From contig KN880618.1 in assembly GCA_000934385.1 (NCBI GenBank), positions 1 through 47,194 of the forward strand: a stretch of 47,194 bases of DNA. The letters are read 5' to 3'. Below the pieces are notes generated by a model. That model did not search any database. It worked only from the letters and a program-made list of their open reading frames with translations, and was not told the DNA's origin. This document shows, piece after piece, positions 10,503-21,844 of this stretch (positions are counted from its first letter, which is position 1; every line of letters begins with the position of its first letter). The DNA comes from Cylindrobasidium torrendii FP15055 ss-10 (taxonomy: Eukaryota > Basidiomycota > Agaricomycetes > Agaricales > Physalacriaceae). The position numbers and the translations under genes are program-made.

Positions 10503-11408
10503 GGACATGTATGTCGAAAGTCTGCGAGTATTCCGTGGGTCGTATACAAAGAGAACCCAGGAGAAACCTTCGGTCAAATAGATGTGAGGGAGAGACGTGG
10601 GCTTTATTTTGAATTTTGGAATACCTACTAGGTGCCATAGGGACCCGTAATTTTGTCTAGAAATGACTCGGCTTTAAACTTCAATTACTCGACGGGATGT
10701 AGCCATCTACGACTATAAATCGAGGGCGCCTAGTGTTAGAGGTGGGTCATTCTGGCGTAGAAGAATAACGAAGTGGCAGGTATGTTCTGTGTTACAACAT
10801 ACCTTCGAGATATGGCCGTATATTCATTATTAGTCCATCATCCTTGAAGTCTGTGCGGTTGCTAGCCATCCCAGGTTAGCGGCTCGCGCATGGATACTAA
10901 AGATTCAGAAAAAGCGCTATACTTATATAATATTCGAGCGAAGCATACACATATCACATTAGGATCATGGTGGTTGACGTTGAAACTTAAGACTCCGACT
11001 CAGCTCCGACTCGAGACTTGAACGGCTACGGACCGAAGTCCGAGACCGGCATCTCGATGAATGATGCCGAAGCTTGCGCCACACAAAGGATTTCGACCAC
11101 ACGAAGAGCAAAATTCGCCAAAGTATAGCCTGTCTCACTGAGATTCATCAGGATAAATTGTTTTGACTCTACTGTGACTTTTCATATGCTCTAATCTACT
11201 ACATAGCCGGTTTTCTATCAAGCATGCATCAAGTAACCAAATATTCAAGTCGTTCCTGCCATCCACAATCGAAGAAAAAAGACAACGCAGGTATAGATGT
11301 GAAGTATCAGTACCTTGATCCTAGAGGAAATATATAGCATAACCCATACAGAGTGCCAGTTGTTACAGTCTCTGCCATCCCAAGCACTCCGGTAACACCG
11401 CCTCCACC
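10503..11408. other. Convergent spacer between B2 and A3
   Basis: About 900 nt of A/T-rich sequence. No credible frame, RNA gene or repeat was found. It holds the facing 3' ends of B2 and A3. Confidence 0.45.
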
Positions 11409-11843
11409 TTAGGTGTGGCCTCCGCCCTCAACAAGGCCGCGGTAGTGGGAAATTTCCGCCATCATTCGCGCATTGCGAGATTCAAGGCGGTGCGCCTGTG
11501 CAGCACGCGCCTGAACCTGCCAGTGGTGGTAAAGCGGTGTCTCGCGTCGACGAAGACGACGACGATGGCCTGTCAAGACACGACGGCGGCGGCCCGAAAG
11601 CACTGCACGGAAAACACGACGGACTCGACGTTCGGAGCGATGCATCTGCTCATAGTGCAGTGCGGCCTGGGTAGGCTGAGCAATGGGTGCGACGACGTCG
11701 GGGACTGCAATGGGCGTGACCTGCTCCATCGTCGAAGTTTCGATAACACTCGGAATCACTGTTGCGTCGGGGAGATTTTCATCATCCCCGATGATGACTG
11801 AAGCGACGACAACAGGATTGCTCGAGAGTGATTCGGTGGACAT
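11409..11843 (-). CDS. A-type small zipper-like protein, copy 3 (strongly basic variant)
   Basis: The ATG at 11843 (MSTESLSSNP) gives 144 aa. An upstream in-frame ATG at 11894 would overlap the minus-strand TATA box (GTATAAAGG, about 11878-11886), so the inner start is preferred. The N-terminal half is acidic and Val/Ile/Pro/Thr-rich. The centre is much more basic than in copies 1 and 2 (RSERRVRRVF, then GRRRRVLTGHRRRLRRRE), giving a clear basic region before the terminal helix QARAAQAHRLESRNARMMAE. That helix keeps L-E-x2-N-x2-M-x3-I and a following Tyr. It is divergent from the B-type gene at 13421, with 1.6 kb between starts. Its basic block suggests that A-type proteins descend from bZIP-like DNA-binding proteins. 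Confidence 0.6.
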   Translation of the reverse strand: MSTESLSSNPVVVASVIIGDDENLPDATVIPSVIETSTMEQVTPIAVPDVVAPIAQPTQAALHYEQMHRSERRVRRVFRAVLSGRRRRVLTGHRRRLRRRETPLYHHWQVQARAAQAHRLESRNARMMAEISHYRGLVEGGGHT

Positions 11844-11876
11844 GGTCTCTGGAGAGCTGTGGCCATGACTCGATGC

Positions 11877-11887
11877 CTTTATACTGC
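11877..11887 (-). promoter_or_regulatory. TATA box of A-type gene 3
   Basis: On the minus strand AGTATAAAGGC lies about 35-45 nt before the ATG at 11843. It argues that the in-frame ATG at 11894 is not used. Confidence 0.55.
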
Positions 11888-11889
11888 AC

Positions 11890-13365
11890 GGCATAGGGTT
11901 TCCATCTCATGCTGAGCGTGCTTAGTAACGCCTGAGTCGTCCAGTGTCATGCCGTTCTCGATCGAGTAACAGAGTAAGTATTAGTGGCGATGGAGAGTGC
12001 TCAGATTTGAAAATACCAATGACGAGCGAAAATTCATGAAGACTGACCCGAGAGGTGATTTGGGGGCATTCGTTCTTGGTGTACTATAAAGCTCGTGTCC
12101 GACGTATGAGAGCACACAAAGCGGATTATTGGACCCACCATTTTTGTCTGCGCAAAGCACGGAGTTCGACTCCGCAGTGACATGTTCTGTCTGCGAGCTA
12201 TGAGTATCCATCATAGAACAAGAAGGCTATTCAACTATTGAACTGGGTCCTGCATGACATGTGGACGCTGCAGAAATCACACCTGGTGCGCCTACAGCGA
12301 GCGAGCGTCCGTCACAATAGGCTGAGGGAGTAGCACGAAAAAGGGGGGAATACGATTTAGAGACACGTCAACGCACTCGAACCCGCCGAGTCCGTGTTAA
12401 ACCGCCAGCGTTATAGCCGCGCTTAAGAGGCATTGACATGATTGCTTTTGTTGGACTGAGCACGAGCTTGTTGACTAGACGAGAATGGTCTTCGTGTAAG
12501 AAGTACAATGCGCATCACGAAGAAAGGACATCGAGGGTAAAAGGTGGTTGGAAAAGCACTCTTGGCCGGGCGATGGTGGTCGTAAGTAGAGTATTAGCAC
12601 GATCAACATCAACAAAGTCAAACAGACGCCCCAATCTGCAGACTCTGCGATGGTGGACCGTGGCTTTACACGTCAGAAACACGACGCGAAAGCCAAATGA
12701 TTCTAATGCGGTCACATGCATAGCTGCGTTGAGTCGTAAGTATGTACAAGTGTGGTGAGCGCCGCGTTCAAACGTCCGCTGAAGACACCGGTTTTCTGTG
12801 TACAACAGTGGTTGGATCATTTACTCCTGCTCCGTACTACTCGCCTCAAGCACTCTAACTTCATAAATTTGACCGACCCAGATATGCGACTCTGGCCCAC
12901 AGTTTGAAGGCCTCATTATTGTCTTCAATTTTGAACGCCGAATAAAAATTCCAACGTAATAAGGCGAGCAGTCTACCGCATTTCATTAGGTTTCTCATGG
13001 CTAGTTAGTGGTTAACCTGGTCACTCACGAAGACAAACAGTACAAGTAGTAACATCGTGCTCTGACTCTTTGCCATACAGGTACGAATTTACTCAGAAAA
13101 AATAGCTTAACACCGTTGCAATAGATCAATCATGCTGCTAATGCTGCTCAGGCTGTTGTAGAACTTGAATCAATCTTAGCTGCAGTTGAAGTGTACAAAG
13201 TGGTTTAGCTGTAACACCGCCCGCAGACTCGACTCAGCGCCGAATGAGCGGGCAGCACCGGAATGAGGTAGCGGCTCTGAGCGGTGTATTGAAACCTACC
13301 TACTGAGTACTTGCTTCCACAGTCGACTCATTATCAGTAAGCATGCGTGATCATTCAGTCGAATG
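11890..13365. other. Intergenic region between A3 and B3
   Basis: About 1.5 kb without a supported gene. Overlapping ORFs on both strands near 12438-12820 have no family resemblance and no counterpart in the other two units. Confidence 0.4.
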
Positions 13366-13370
13366 CGACA

Positions 13371-13376
13371 TATAAG
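13371..13376 (+). promoter_or_regulatory. TATA box of B-type gene 3
   Basis: TATAAG lies 50 nt before the ATG at 13421, the same arrangement as B1 and B2. Confidence 0.5.
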
Positions 13377-13420
13377 TACTCTTTGGTTTCCAGCATAAAG
13401 ACCATACTATCGCAATCACA

Positions 13421-13826
13421 ATGTCCAGCTTCACGCAATATCCTTGGTGAGTATCGCGAATTACGCACACACACGCTCCGTACTTACCTGCCAAAGTGTA
13501 GTCTCCCGCCGTACAAGAGCACACAGAAGAACTCGGAATACCACTTCCACACTCCACGCGTACGGCTTTGACTTTCATGCTGTACTCGATGCTCACTGCA
13601 GTATTAAAGACCACGCACTGCGGCAAACGCACCTAGCCGACGTGGACGCCGTCGGCGTGAAGAGAGACATGATCAATTAGAAATAATATTATCGAGACTA
13701 GACGAGCGCATCGCTGAGGCCCGAGCTAACTCTGTGGTTCTGCAAGAGGAACTTGCTCGGTGGCGTGAGAGAGCAGATCGGTTGGAGAGGGAGGTTCATG
13801 CTCGCATGCAGGCGAAGCGCCTTTAG
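13421..13826 (+). CDS. B-type basic coiled-coil (bZIP-like) protein, copy 3
   Basis: Exons 13421-13446, 13497-13559 and 13610-13826 give 101 aa. Exon phases match copies 1 and 2. The second acceptor (AAAG at 13609) was chosen because it restores the frame into TAANAPSRRGRRRREERH, parallel to SSNAPSRRNR in copy 2, and it bypasses an in-frame TAA just upstream. The second exon carries VV near its start, like copy 2. The coiled coil reads LDERIAEARANSVVLQEELA then RWRERADRLEREV, almost the same as copy 2, while residues 9-35 differ widely. The intact frame and splice sites argue that it is functional. Confidence 0.7.
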
Positions 13827-14379
13827 TATCGTATAGGACTACACAGTTACACGTCAAGATTGAGGTGTATTGAAGCTTGGGCTCGTATTTAATCTTATCT
13901 ACTATAACAATACACAAGCTCGGCCGAAGCAATTTGATTGGCTCATCAAAGGACGTTCTAGCAATCTCATTGGCTCATCAATCGCCTTTTATGGATGCAC
14001 GCAAGACCTCTACCTTTCGGCCGACAAGCAGCCTCGGATCGTGCCGGTGATCATTCACCTCAGCAACAAGCGGCTGAGGAGTCGTTACCTTTTAACCTCG
14101 ATGTTCCGAAAGTCAATATGCATCCTTAGTGGTTGGATTCAACTTGCGACACACTACCGGACACATTTCTTCAGTCATTTCACAATATCAAATCCCCCAA
14201 TGCTCTCCCTGTTGAGGATGCTGCGGTCTGCTCGGTCTACAATGAACATAGCCAAAGGGGTGCCCAACGTCAAATCAGCCATCACTGCCTGGCCTTCCAG
14301 TTCTCCGGCAAAACCCCACGCACTCTGACTATTCCAGTACGCGCGCGACTCTGGCGACGCGGCAGGAGTACCCGTAGGA
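13827..14379. other. Spacer with possible decayed 5' part of the OYE pseudogene
   Basis: Open frames overlap on both strands but none has a coherent product. Part of 14180-14380 may be the ruined N-terminal half of the oxidoreductase whose C-terminal half follows; I cannot align it with confidence. Confidence 0.3.
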
Positions 14380-15020
14380 GAAGCCGGGCAGGCTTCGATA
14401 GTGTCGAGCTGCACTTCGCCAACGGAACTTCTATGGATCAGCTCCTCGGACCTCCAAGACGTGTGCAACAAGTGCACGGCAGACGCAGCATCCAGGACTG
14501 AACTCGGTTCTCACTTGACGCTGTCAAACGCACTGGGCCACAGAAAGTAGGTGTCCACTTCAATCCACGGCCTTCCATTCAAGGTGAGCACCGGCAAGCA
14601 ACATCCCTGCATCTACCCCACCAATCTGAATTTCCGGCAGACGTAGACATGGTCAATCCCAAGCCCACCTTCATATGCATCTTCACCCAGCTCTGGGGCA
14701 GCCATCTAGACCTTGCATTTGTACATGCCGTAGAGCCTTGTGTTACTGGCATTGATGCTGTTGAGAACGCAGAGACCGTACCATAAGATCAATCCAACAA
14801 CCTTATACAGAACATTTGGGCTACCCGACAACTCATCCGGCGGGACGTTTGATAGCGCGAGTTTCTTTGCTGCGAAGTATCGGCGGCGCCTCTGAATGAC
14901 TTCACGCCCTTGACCTCGGCGACTGCAAGACAGATACTAAGCCTCGAATACCGAACCGACGCCTGTGAATCACTTATTGTTGCGTATGGACGGGTGATGG
15001 CCAACGGTGGCCATACTCCA
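14380..15020 (+). pseudogene. Old yellow enzyme (NADH:flavin oxidoreductase) remnant
   Basis: Pieces of an FMN-dependent ene-reductase appear in the right order but in different frames. AGFDSVELHFANG near 14385-14430 corresponds to the family's AGFDGVEIHxANG. DLQDVCNKCTAD near 14445 is a frameshifted, damaged version of LQDxxNxRTD. KVGVHFNPRP near 14545 matches KVGxRxSP. DLAFVHAVEPCVTG near 14700 matches LAYxHxxEPRVxG. SNNLIQNIWATRQLI near 14793-14835 matches SNDFxRxIW, then a TAG/TGA-rich stretch follows. LIVAYGRVMAN near 14973-15010 matches LIAYGRxFxxNPDL. Frameshifts and stops separate them and the R-T-D and Y-G-G-S residues are lost, so the gene is dead. Spacing between motifs fits a full-length parent of about 370 aa. 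Confidence 0.6.
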
Positions 15021-15932
15021 GACAGTGACCGCATGTGGGTTGGACGCTTACATGGTCATTTGGAAGGGGGATTCGATCCTTTAAGCTTTGTCTTTGCACG
15101 TCTCCGTTCCAATGCTATCCAAAGCGGTGGCCGGAACATTTGGGTCATTAGGCATCTACATAATTGACTGAGTTAACCTGGGACAGTACTGTCATGTCTA
15201 TATGCAGCTGGATTGTCGCATGTTTTTGCGCGCAAAGACCTTGGAATCAATGGCAACGGGCACACCTGGGAGTTTTGTTACACTGGAGAAACACCCATAT
15301 TGGCCGGGATGGTCCCAGAAGATGTTTCCATTTGGGTTCACGCACGGGTAACGTCTAGTCTTGTACATTAAAGTAAACCTCGTTCGGCAACATCCGTCTT
15401 GAACATTCGATCATGAATCGCGCCATTTCTTGAACTTGTCCTCTTACTTGACTTTGACTTTGGCTCGAATTATCGGTTCTTTACTGTGAAGGAGCCCTGG
15501 AGCCCAGTGCTTCTGCAGACTGTTGCCAGCGGCGTGTGAGACGCCCACTGCGGAGATAAGGAGGCTGACTCGTGTGCCTCCTAAATTGAAGCGGTCAGCG
15601 ATATCAGTGGGGTGGTTGGCGCTGAAGGAACGTCACTGAAAGTCGTATCTTTGAAGATTGAGCCACTGGTTGGACCTGGTTGGACCTGTGAGTATCCGAC
15701 GTCTGTAGCCGCTTGCCGTGGCAGTTGAAGACGGTCGTCCGCGACTTTTCCCCTGTGATCCCATTGGCCCCGACTCGCGATCCACTCTTCCGTCATATCG
15801 GGCCAGATAGCGGGTATCAGAAGCCCCTCCATGTGGTAATTGCTTATCATTTTGGATGTTCGATAGGAATTCAATATGTACACTGTTTGCAGATAATTGT
15901 TCGGCAGTTATCCTTCCTTGTCTCCTACCACC
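15021..15932. other. Intergenic region upstream of the permease
   Basis: No recognisable gene. The first 340 nt could be the ruined end of the OYE pseudogene. The last part is the promoter and leader of the permease, with a pyrimidine-rich run just before its ATG. Confidence 0.4.
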
Positions 15933-18402
15933 ATGTCGGACATCGAGAGCAACGTCGCTGTTGCCCAGGATGAGGCAGAACTCTCGCGCATGGGCTACAA
16001 GCAAGAACTCAAGTACGTGGTTGCGCAGGGCTCGCATAGACAAAATGCTGAATTTCTCGTGCAATGAAGGAGAGAACTTGGTCTTCTCCAGGTGCGTAAT
16101 AGCATAGCTCCTTTACTTCCCCACTGATAGCCCCATAGAATTTTGGTGTATGTGGTCTTCTGCGAAAATCGTCGACTGTAGTGCTCAGCATTAGCATAGG
16201 TCTCATTCTCCATCATTTCTGTCATGACCGGCGTCTCGTCGTTGTTTCTGTTTGGATTGGTGCGCCAGCCATGTTCATACGTTCAAGTTTGTACTGATCT
16301 TCTGATAGAATACCGGCGGCCCCGCGGTCATGGTGTGGGGATGGGTTGTAGTTTGTGAGTTTGAGTCTGACGAGCACAATGAGCTCGACTCACACCATCA
16401 TAGCTATATTCACAATGCTGGTTGGATTGTCAATGGGCGGTGCGTAGCCAAAATTCCATCTCCCATCTCCATACTGACGCTCCGTAGAGGTTTGCAGGTA
16501 CGACAGGTCACCATCGCGTCTGCACAAGCTCAAAGTACCTCCTCAGTGCGCATCCCACGTCGGGCGGTCCATATTTCTGGGCGGCCATGCTTTCCAAGCC
16601 AGAGTCAGCAGCACTCGCTTCCTGGGTCACTGGTCAGTCCCACTTCCGCCTCGGCATCCACACGTCTTCTTATCCTCATCAGGCTGGTTTAATCTTCTCG
16701 GCCAAGTCGCAGTGACCACCGGTATCAGCTTTGGATGTGCCACCTTCATTTCTACAGTCGCCACGTTAAATACCAGCTTCGTGCCGAACGAGAAGACCCA
16801 GATTGGTGTATACGCCGCCGTCCTTGTATCGCAGGGCCTCATCAACACCTTTGGCGTGCACTTACTGAACTACCTTAACGACATCTCTGTGTGGTGGCAC
16901 GCGCTCGGCACAGTGTCACTGGTCATAGCGATCTTGGCGAAGGCACCGAAGCTCCAATCCGCGGAATTCGTTTTCCAGACATTCATCGATGGAACTGGCG
17001 GATGGGCCGAGCGAGCAAGCCCTGCCTACGTCGTGGTAATAGGTGTAAGTCCATTCCAACGCCAAACTTATGAAGGCACTGACATCCGTGGTAGACGCTC
17101 ATGGCGCAGGTATGAGACTCGAAGCACATACGCAAACTAAATGTACTCACAACATTATCGCGCGTTCTAGTACACATTAACTGGTCAGTCATTTCTGCGT
17201 CCATCTCCCCAAAGCCGCCTAACCCTCACCTAGGTTTCGACGCCAGCGCCCATGTACGCAGATTGACTACCTCCATCAAGGATGCGACTCACTAGCTGTA
17301 GATGACTGAAGAGACCCGCAACGCTGCCATGTCCGGCAGCATAGGCATCATTATGGGTATTGGCGTGTCCGCTGTGCTCGGCTGGTTCCTCCTCCTCGGA
17401 CTCCTGTTCTCAATCCAGGACCTCGATGCCACTGTCAACTCGCCAACCGGCCAACCCGTCGCGCAGATTTTTATCGACTGCGTTGGTACCAATGGAGCCA
17501 TCGGGTTGATGGTGCGTTTCCTTACCTCTGACCTCGCCAAATCATAACCTCTACGTTGCAGGTGGTTGTCATTGGATGCATGTACTTCGCTGGGTACGCG
17601 CTTCTGCCATGATAGCATCACCAACGAGTACTGACAGGGACTAGTGTCTTCTCCATTACATCAAACTCGCGCATGATGTATGCCTTCGCGCGCGATGGCG
17701 GTATCCCTGGGTCGCCTTGGTTTGCCTACGTCAACCAGAAGTGGAAGTCACCCATACGCACAGGTTAGCTCAACCCACTTGTGCCCCGTACAACCCATCT
17801 GACGTGCTTTCAAAGTATGGCTCGCATGTACACTGAGCTTCATCCTCGGGCTGCCCAGTCTCGGAAGCACAGTCGCCTTCTCTGCCGCGACATCCATTGC
17901 GACCATCGGATTGTATATCTCATACGGTACGCTACATGTTCACACTGCTTCTGTTGCGGGCTCTGACCGTGCATAGGCATTCCCGTCGCGTTGAGAATAT
18001 ATAACCATAGCCATTTCGTGCGAGGACCGTTCCATCTTGGGAAGTTCTCGTTCGTCGTCGGCATACTCACAGTGCTCTGGATCATCTTCATCTCCATTGC
18101 CTTTATCCTCCCAGTAGTCACGGTACGCCTCTCTCCAGTGTTGCCGCTAGACTGAAACCTGACTCTTCTTTCACCAGCCCGTCGACTCCCAGACACTCAA
18201 CTACTCCATCGTCGCCGTGGGCATCGTGCTCATATACTGCTTCGGCTTCTGGTTCCTCAGCGCGCGCAAGTGGTTCACCGGACCTGTGCGGCAAATCGAG
18301 GCTGAGAGCAAGGGTGTGAACGTGATGGAGGGCGAGGCATTCGACGAGAAGATGGTGAACGAGAAAATGGGTAACGCAGATGTCGTCGAGGCGGTCCGAT
18401 AG
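15933..18402 (+). CDS. APC-family amino acid/GABA permease
   Basis: A 12-helix amino-acid/choline/GABA-type transporter of the fungal UGA4-like group, expected in the plasma or vacuolar membrane. By splicing I count 17 introns, and every junction restores the family's sequence. The start is MSDIESNVAVAQDEAELSRM. Diagnostic stretches include KRELGLLQNFG across the first two introns, TGGPAVMVWGW, AHPTSGGPYFW, LTGFDASAHMTEET and SNSRMMYAFARDGG. Some exons are tiny: 10 nt at 16488-16497, and others of 13-15 nt around 17095-17190. The C-terminal tail after the last helix is acidic and ends at TAG 18400-18402. No lesion is seen. The substrate cannot be set from sequence; GABA, choline or other amino acids are possible. 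Confidence 0.92.
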
Positions 18403-18715
18403 TTTGAGGCACCTCATTTTGAACTAATGTACGATGTCTGTAAACCATATAACATTAGATGCTGCATATGCTGTCAGATGGGAATAATTGCGGATCCCGA
18501 CCTGCGGCCTGCAGCCTGGTGCATCTCGCGCGGCTTGGTGCAAAATTTGCCACCTTAGGATGACTATGTGGCGGTGACTGTCTTTGTTCTGAATGCCTGA
18601 CGAGCATATGTACAATACAACAGTTGAGTACATAATTACACCTTTTCTTTCCTATACTACCGGCTATCTCGCCCAGACCTTTGAATCCAGGCGCAGAGAT
18701 ATGTACAATTCAAAG

Positions 18716-21190
18716 TCACCATGCCCCAGGTGCCATCGAAAAGTCCCCCGTCCATCCATCCGCACCATGCAGCTCGATGAAGATACCATCCAACCCGTTC
18801 GTCGGCAACCCAAGATCCATCATACTCTGGTGCTGCAACCATTCCGGCACCGACGCCAGCGCAATCACATCGTGTTTCTCGCTCTCGTCTTCGACAGCAT
18901 ACCCCAACTCTTCCATGGTATACGCGCCATACTCCGCATCCATGGGATCCACCATGATACGCTCGATGGATGTCGGACGTGCCGTGGGCGCAGGTGCCCG
19001 AATCTCCTTGTGCAACGCAGGTTTCCGCCGTAGGTATGCCAGCAGTATGCGTAACGGAAGGGCATACCGCTCAGCAGCAATGTAGCTAAGCAAATCCGCG
19101 AGCCCCATCACTTCGTCGGTCAGCCCTCCAACCTCCAGCTCGTCCGGGAATAAGTTGACCATCTTGAGGAGATAGACCCCAGCAAAGGCGGTGATCATTA
19201 GGGTGTCGTGGGCAGCGTAGCGTAATGCTGAGCGACAGTCACCGTTGAGGAAGACTTTGATGTATTCAAGGGCGGCGTCCTTGGCCTGGAAAGCCACTTC
19301 GCGTTGTTGGAAGGACATGGCGCTGCAGTCGACACCGCTGAGAGCGACACAGACTAGCCAGAGCTTGGTGAAGTGGAGTTCTCCTGCGAGGAAGTTTCGC
19401 AGGAGGGAATGTTGGTCGCGGATGAGATGGTGGAATGCATCAAAATCTTGGAACCACTCGTCGAGTCCCGCTGTTGCCTCCCGAATGAACACGAGTGTAC
19501 TATCGTTGATGCGACCTCTCAGCGGCTCGAGCGTCTCGTATATATCAGCTGTGAAAGGTCAGACTCGATGCCCGTCTCGCCATAGAGAGCTTACCTTTTT
19601 GTGATATCAACTCGACCTGGGCGACGAGCCGCAAGTCGGTCGGGGATACCATCGAGTGGCTAAGTAGAATGCGGGCGTGTTGGACCAGACTCTCGTCTCG
19701 CAGCACCACCGGTCTCCCCGTGCGCAGGTTCATCTGATGACTGAACCAATATACGCAGAGCCATATGCGCGCGGATACGACGAGATCCCGCTCCTCCTCC
19801 TTTGACCGGGCCACCGTATTGTTTGCTAGCTTGTCGAGAGCATGGTGTAGTCCAAGGTCCAGTGCCATGTGAACAGCGTGACCGCTTGGTAGCCAAGCCT
19901 GCGTGCTCCAGGCAGCGAGAAGAAGCATACCTGCTGATGGTGAGCCTAGAGATTATAATGGAGAAGGTTGGGGTACCTTGAACGGCCTCCTTCCGGACGA
20001 TAGGCCCGAACAAGGACGAGCGAGCAATGCCTTGGGCCTCTGTGAGGCATGTGTAGAACGTCTCTGTCATCGGCCCACTCCCACTACGGATCTTGCTCGC
20101 GATGGCAAGAATGGTATCGAACGTCCACGGTGAGCGTTTGGACAGGCTCTCGTAGGTGTCGTAGGTATCATCGAATATAGGAATAAACAAATGGCATCCA
20201 GCAAAGAAGCTAGGGTCAATTAGCTTGGGCGCAAAGGCAGAGGGCGTACGTACAGGTTAAAGAGTTCTCTGGCTTCGGATTCGGGAACGAGGTCCTGTTC
20301 GACGACGTGAGGGAAGGCAGGTTCGGGCAGAGGCTCTTTCGTAACTGGAGGTGGGCTAAGGAAGGCGTAAGGGTCAAGAGGATATCGAGTCAGAGACATA
20401 GGGTATGTACCTGCCAGATTCCTCCGCTCGTGAAACGGCATTGGCAAGATCTTGGACGGCCGCAACAGGCGCGTTCAACGAGAAACTAGGGAGCGGGATA
20501 GTGGAACCGTCTTGCGATGTGATCTCGTTTGGTATAAGGCCGTAGTGGCCGTATTTGCGAGGCTACAGGTTCACTGGATTGAGTATGGAATTGGGCACGA
20601 TGGAGTGAGAACGCACCGGAGGCGCAAAGCCTGGGAGCGAAGGAAAGCTTGTGCTTTGGGAGCTTGAACTCGATCGTTGGCTGGTGGTGGCGGAAGGAGG
20701 TCTTGACGGTGTTGCGCGCCTCTGGAGGATAGCTAAGATTCGATCCAAGGAGGTGACCATCGACGACATGCTACTTTGCATGGCCTAGAGACGGCTCGTT
20801 ACAATTGGAAGATTTTTGGGGACCGTCACGTACGACATATTGCTCTTCAAAGCGCGATATACGGCTACAGTATCGGTTAGCGCAAAGAGACCAGAGATAG
20901 CCGGTCACGTACTCTAGGCTGACCAGTGCAGCAGCAAGGTTCTCGCTCCCCGTCTTCGCGAATACGCATTTAATGTCGTTGCGGTCGCAGCGTTTGCATG
21001 GTTTCTAGTGATTGTTAATAGATTAGAGACAGCCGTGAGAATATCCAGTCACCTCGCCATTGCATTTGTTTTTGCTCCGCTTGCAAGGCGTACAGGCGGC
21101 GTTTATGGCCCGCTTCGGAGGGGGCGGCATTTCCGCATCGCTTCCTCGTCGGCGCTTCCGAGATCCAGAATTCTTGGGTGCGGGGAACAT
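18716..21190 (-). CDS. Zn(II)2Cys6 transcription factor with fungal-specific TF domain
   Basis: Nuclear DNA-binding regulator. The N-terminus MFPAPKNSGSRKRRRG leads into a binuclear zinc cluster ACTPCKRSKNKCNGE, then (after an intron) KPCKRCDRNDIKC, giving C-x2-C-x6-C-x5-C-x2-C-x6-C. A short coiled segment (ISRFEEQY, then SLDRILAILQRR) follows, then a Ser/Pro-rich linker. The middle-homology region has PESEARELFNLY, FIPIFDDTYDTYESL, LLLAAWSTQAWLPSGHAVHM, ALDLGLHHAL and RIWLCVYWFSHQMNLRTGRP. The start at 21190 fits an A/T-rich core promoter near 21280; an in-frame ATG at 21253 is possible. It ends at TGA 18716-18718 and converges with the permease, whose expression it might control, although nothing in the sequence shows this. 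Confidence 0.88.
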
Positions 21191-21844
21191 GGGGTAAGAA
21201 GACAAGCCTGTAAGTGTCACAATACAGTAACGCTGATAAAAGTGCGGGGTCATCACCACATGGACTCGGATGCTATAGGCTTTAAATAATATCGTGTTTT
21301 TCGGCTATTATGCACTGATTTCGACTTTCATTGTCCTGCATCATGTGCAGCGCGAAAACCTACGGGATACAGAGTCACTGGGTCGTGAAATTAGACCTGA
21401 AGCGCCCCGGTAATGGCTGGTCGTCGTCCAGACCACCAGAGAGACTAAAGAATCGCAATCGAGCTACCGTGTGTAAACCGGGCGGCCCGCCTGGTCATGC
21501 CTCTCCCTCGAAACATTAATATTCGTCCTGCATACAGTTATTGACACGGTGAAAGCACCGGACTTGTCAAGTGGTAGACCTCTCCGTGCATTCGGCGCGG
21601 TCGCAAATTTCGTTTGTATACAAGACATAACTAATTGACAGTACTAACCACTACCATTCAAGCGATAGAAAAGTGCACATAGCTCACCCTATAAAATATC
21701 CATCTGCCCAGTTACCAAACGCGGTTTTCTGGGTCGTCAAAGTGTTGCTATGGACGTCAATGCATTGAGTCCTTGAGCTCTGAACGTGCCAGGAATCGAA
21801 ATCAAGCCCGGCAGAACGGCCCGGACGTTGATCAGCAACGCCCA
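21191..21844. other. Divergent promoter region
   Basis: Lies between the minus-strand zinc-cluster gene and the plus-strand disordered-protein gene. CCTATAAAATA at about 21688-21698 is a TATA box for the rightward gene. No other gene is supported. Confidence 0.5.

Noticed and set aside
12145..12180. CGGAGTTCGACTCCG, a small perfect hairpin resembling a T arm
   Set aside because: With tRNA loop geometry only one stem pair forms, and no cloverleaf can be built around it.
12438..12820. Overlapping ORFs on both strands between A3 and B3
   Set aside because: Neither has recognisable motifs, and there is no equivalent in units 1 and 2.
4039..13826. Homeodomain (A) mating-type locus
   Set aside because: The layout of divergent pairs is similar, but no homeodomain WF-x-N-x-R motif is present in any of the proteins and no mitochondrial intermediate peptidase gene is seen.
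15581..16064. Minus-strand ORFs upstream of the permease
   Set aside because: They overlap the permease promoter and first exons antisense and have no family resemblance.
18593..19085. Plus-strand ORFs opposite the first zinc-cluster gene
   Set aside because: They mirror the coding strand of the fungal TF domain and have no domain of their own.
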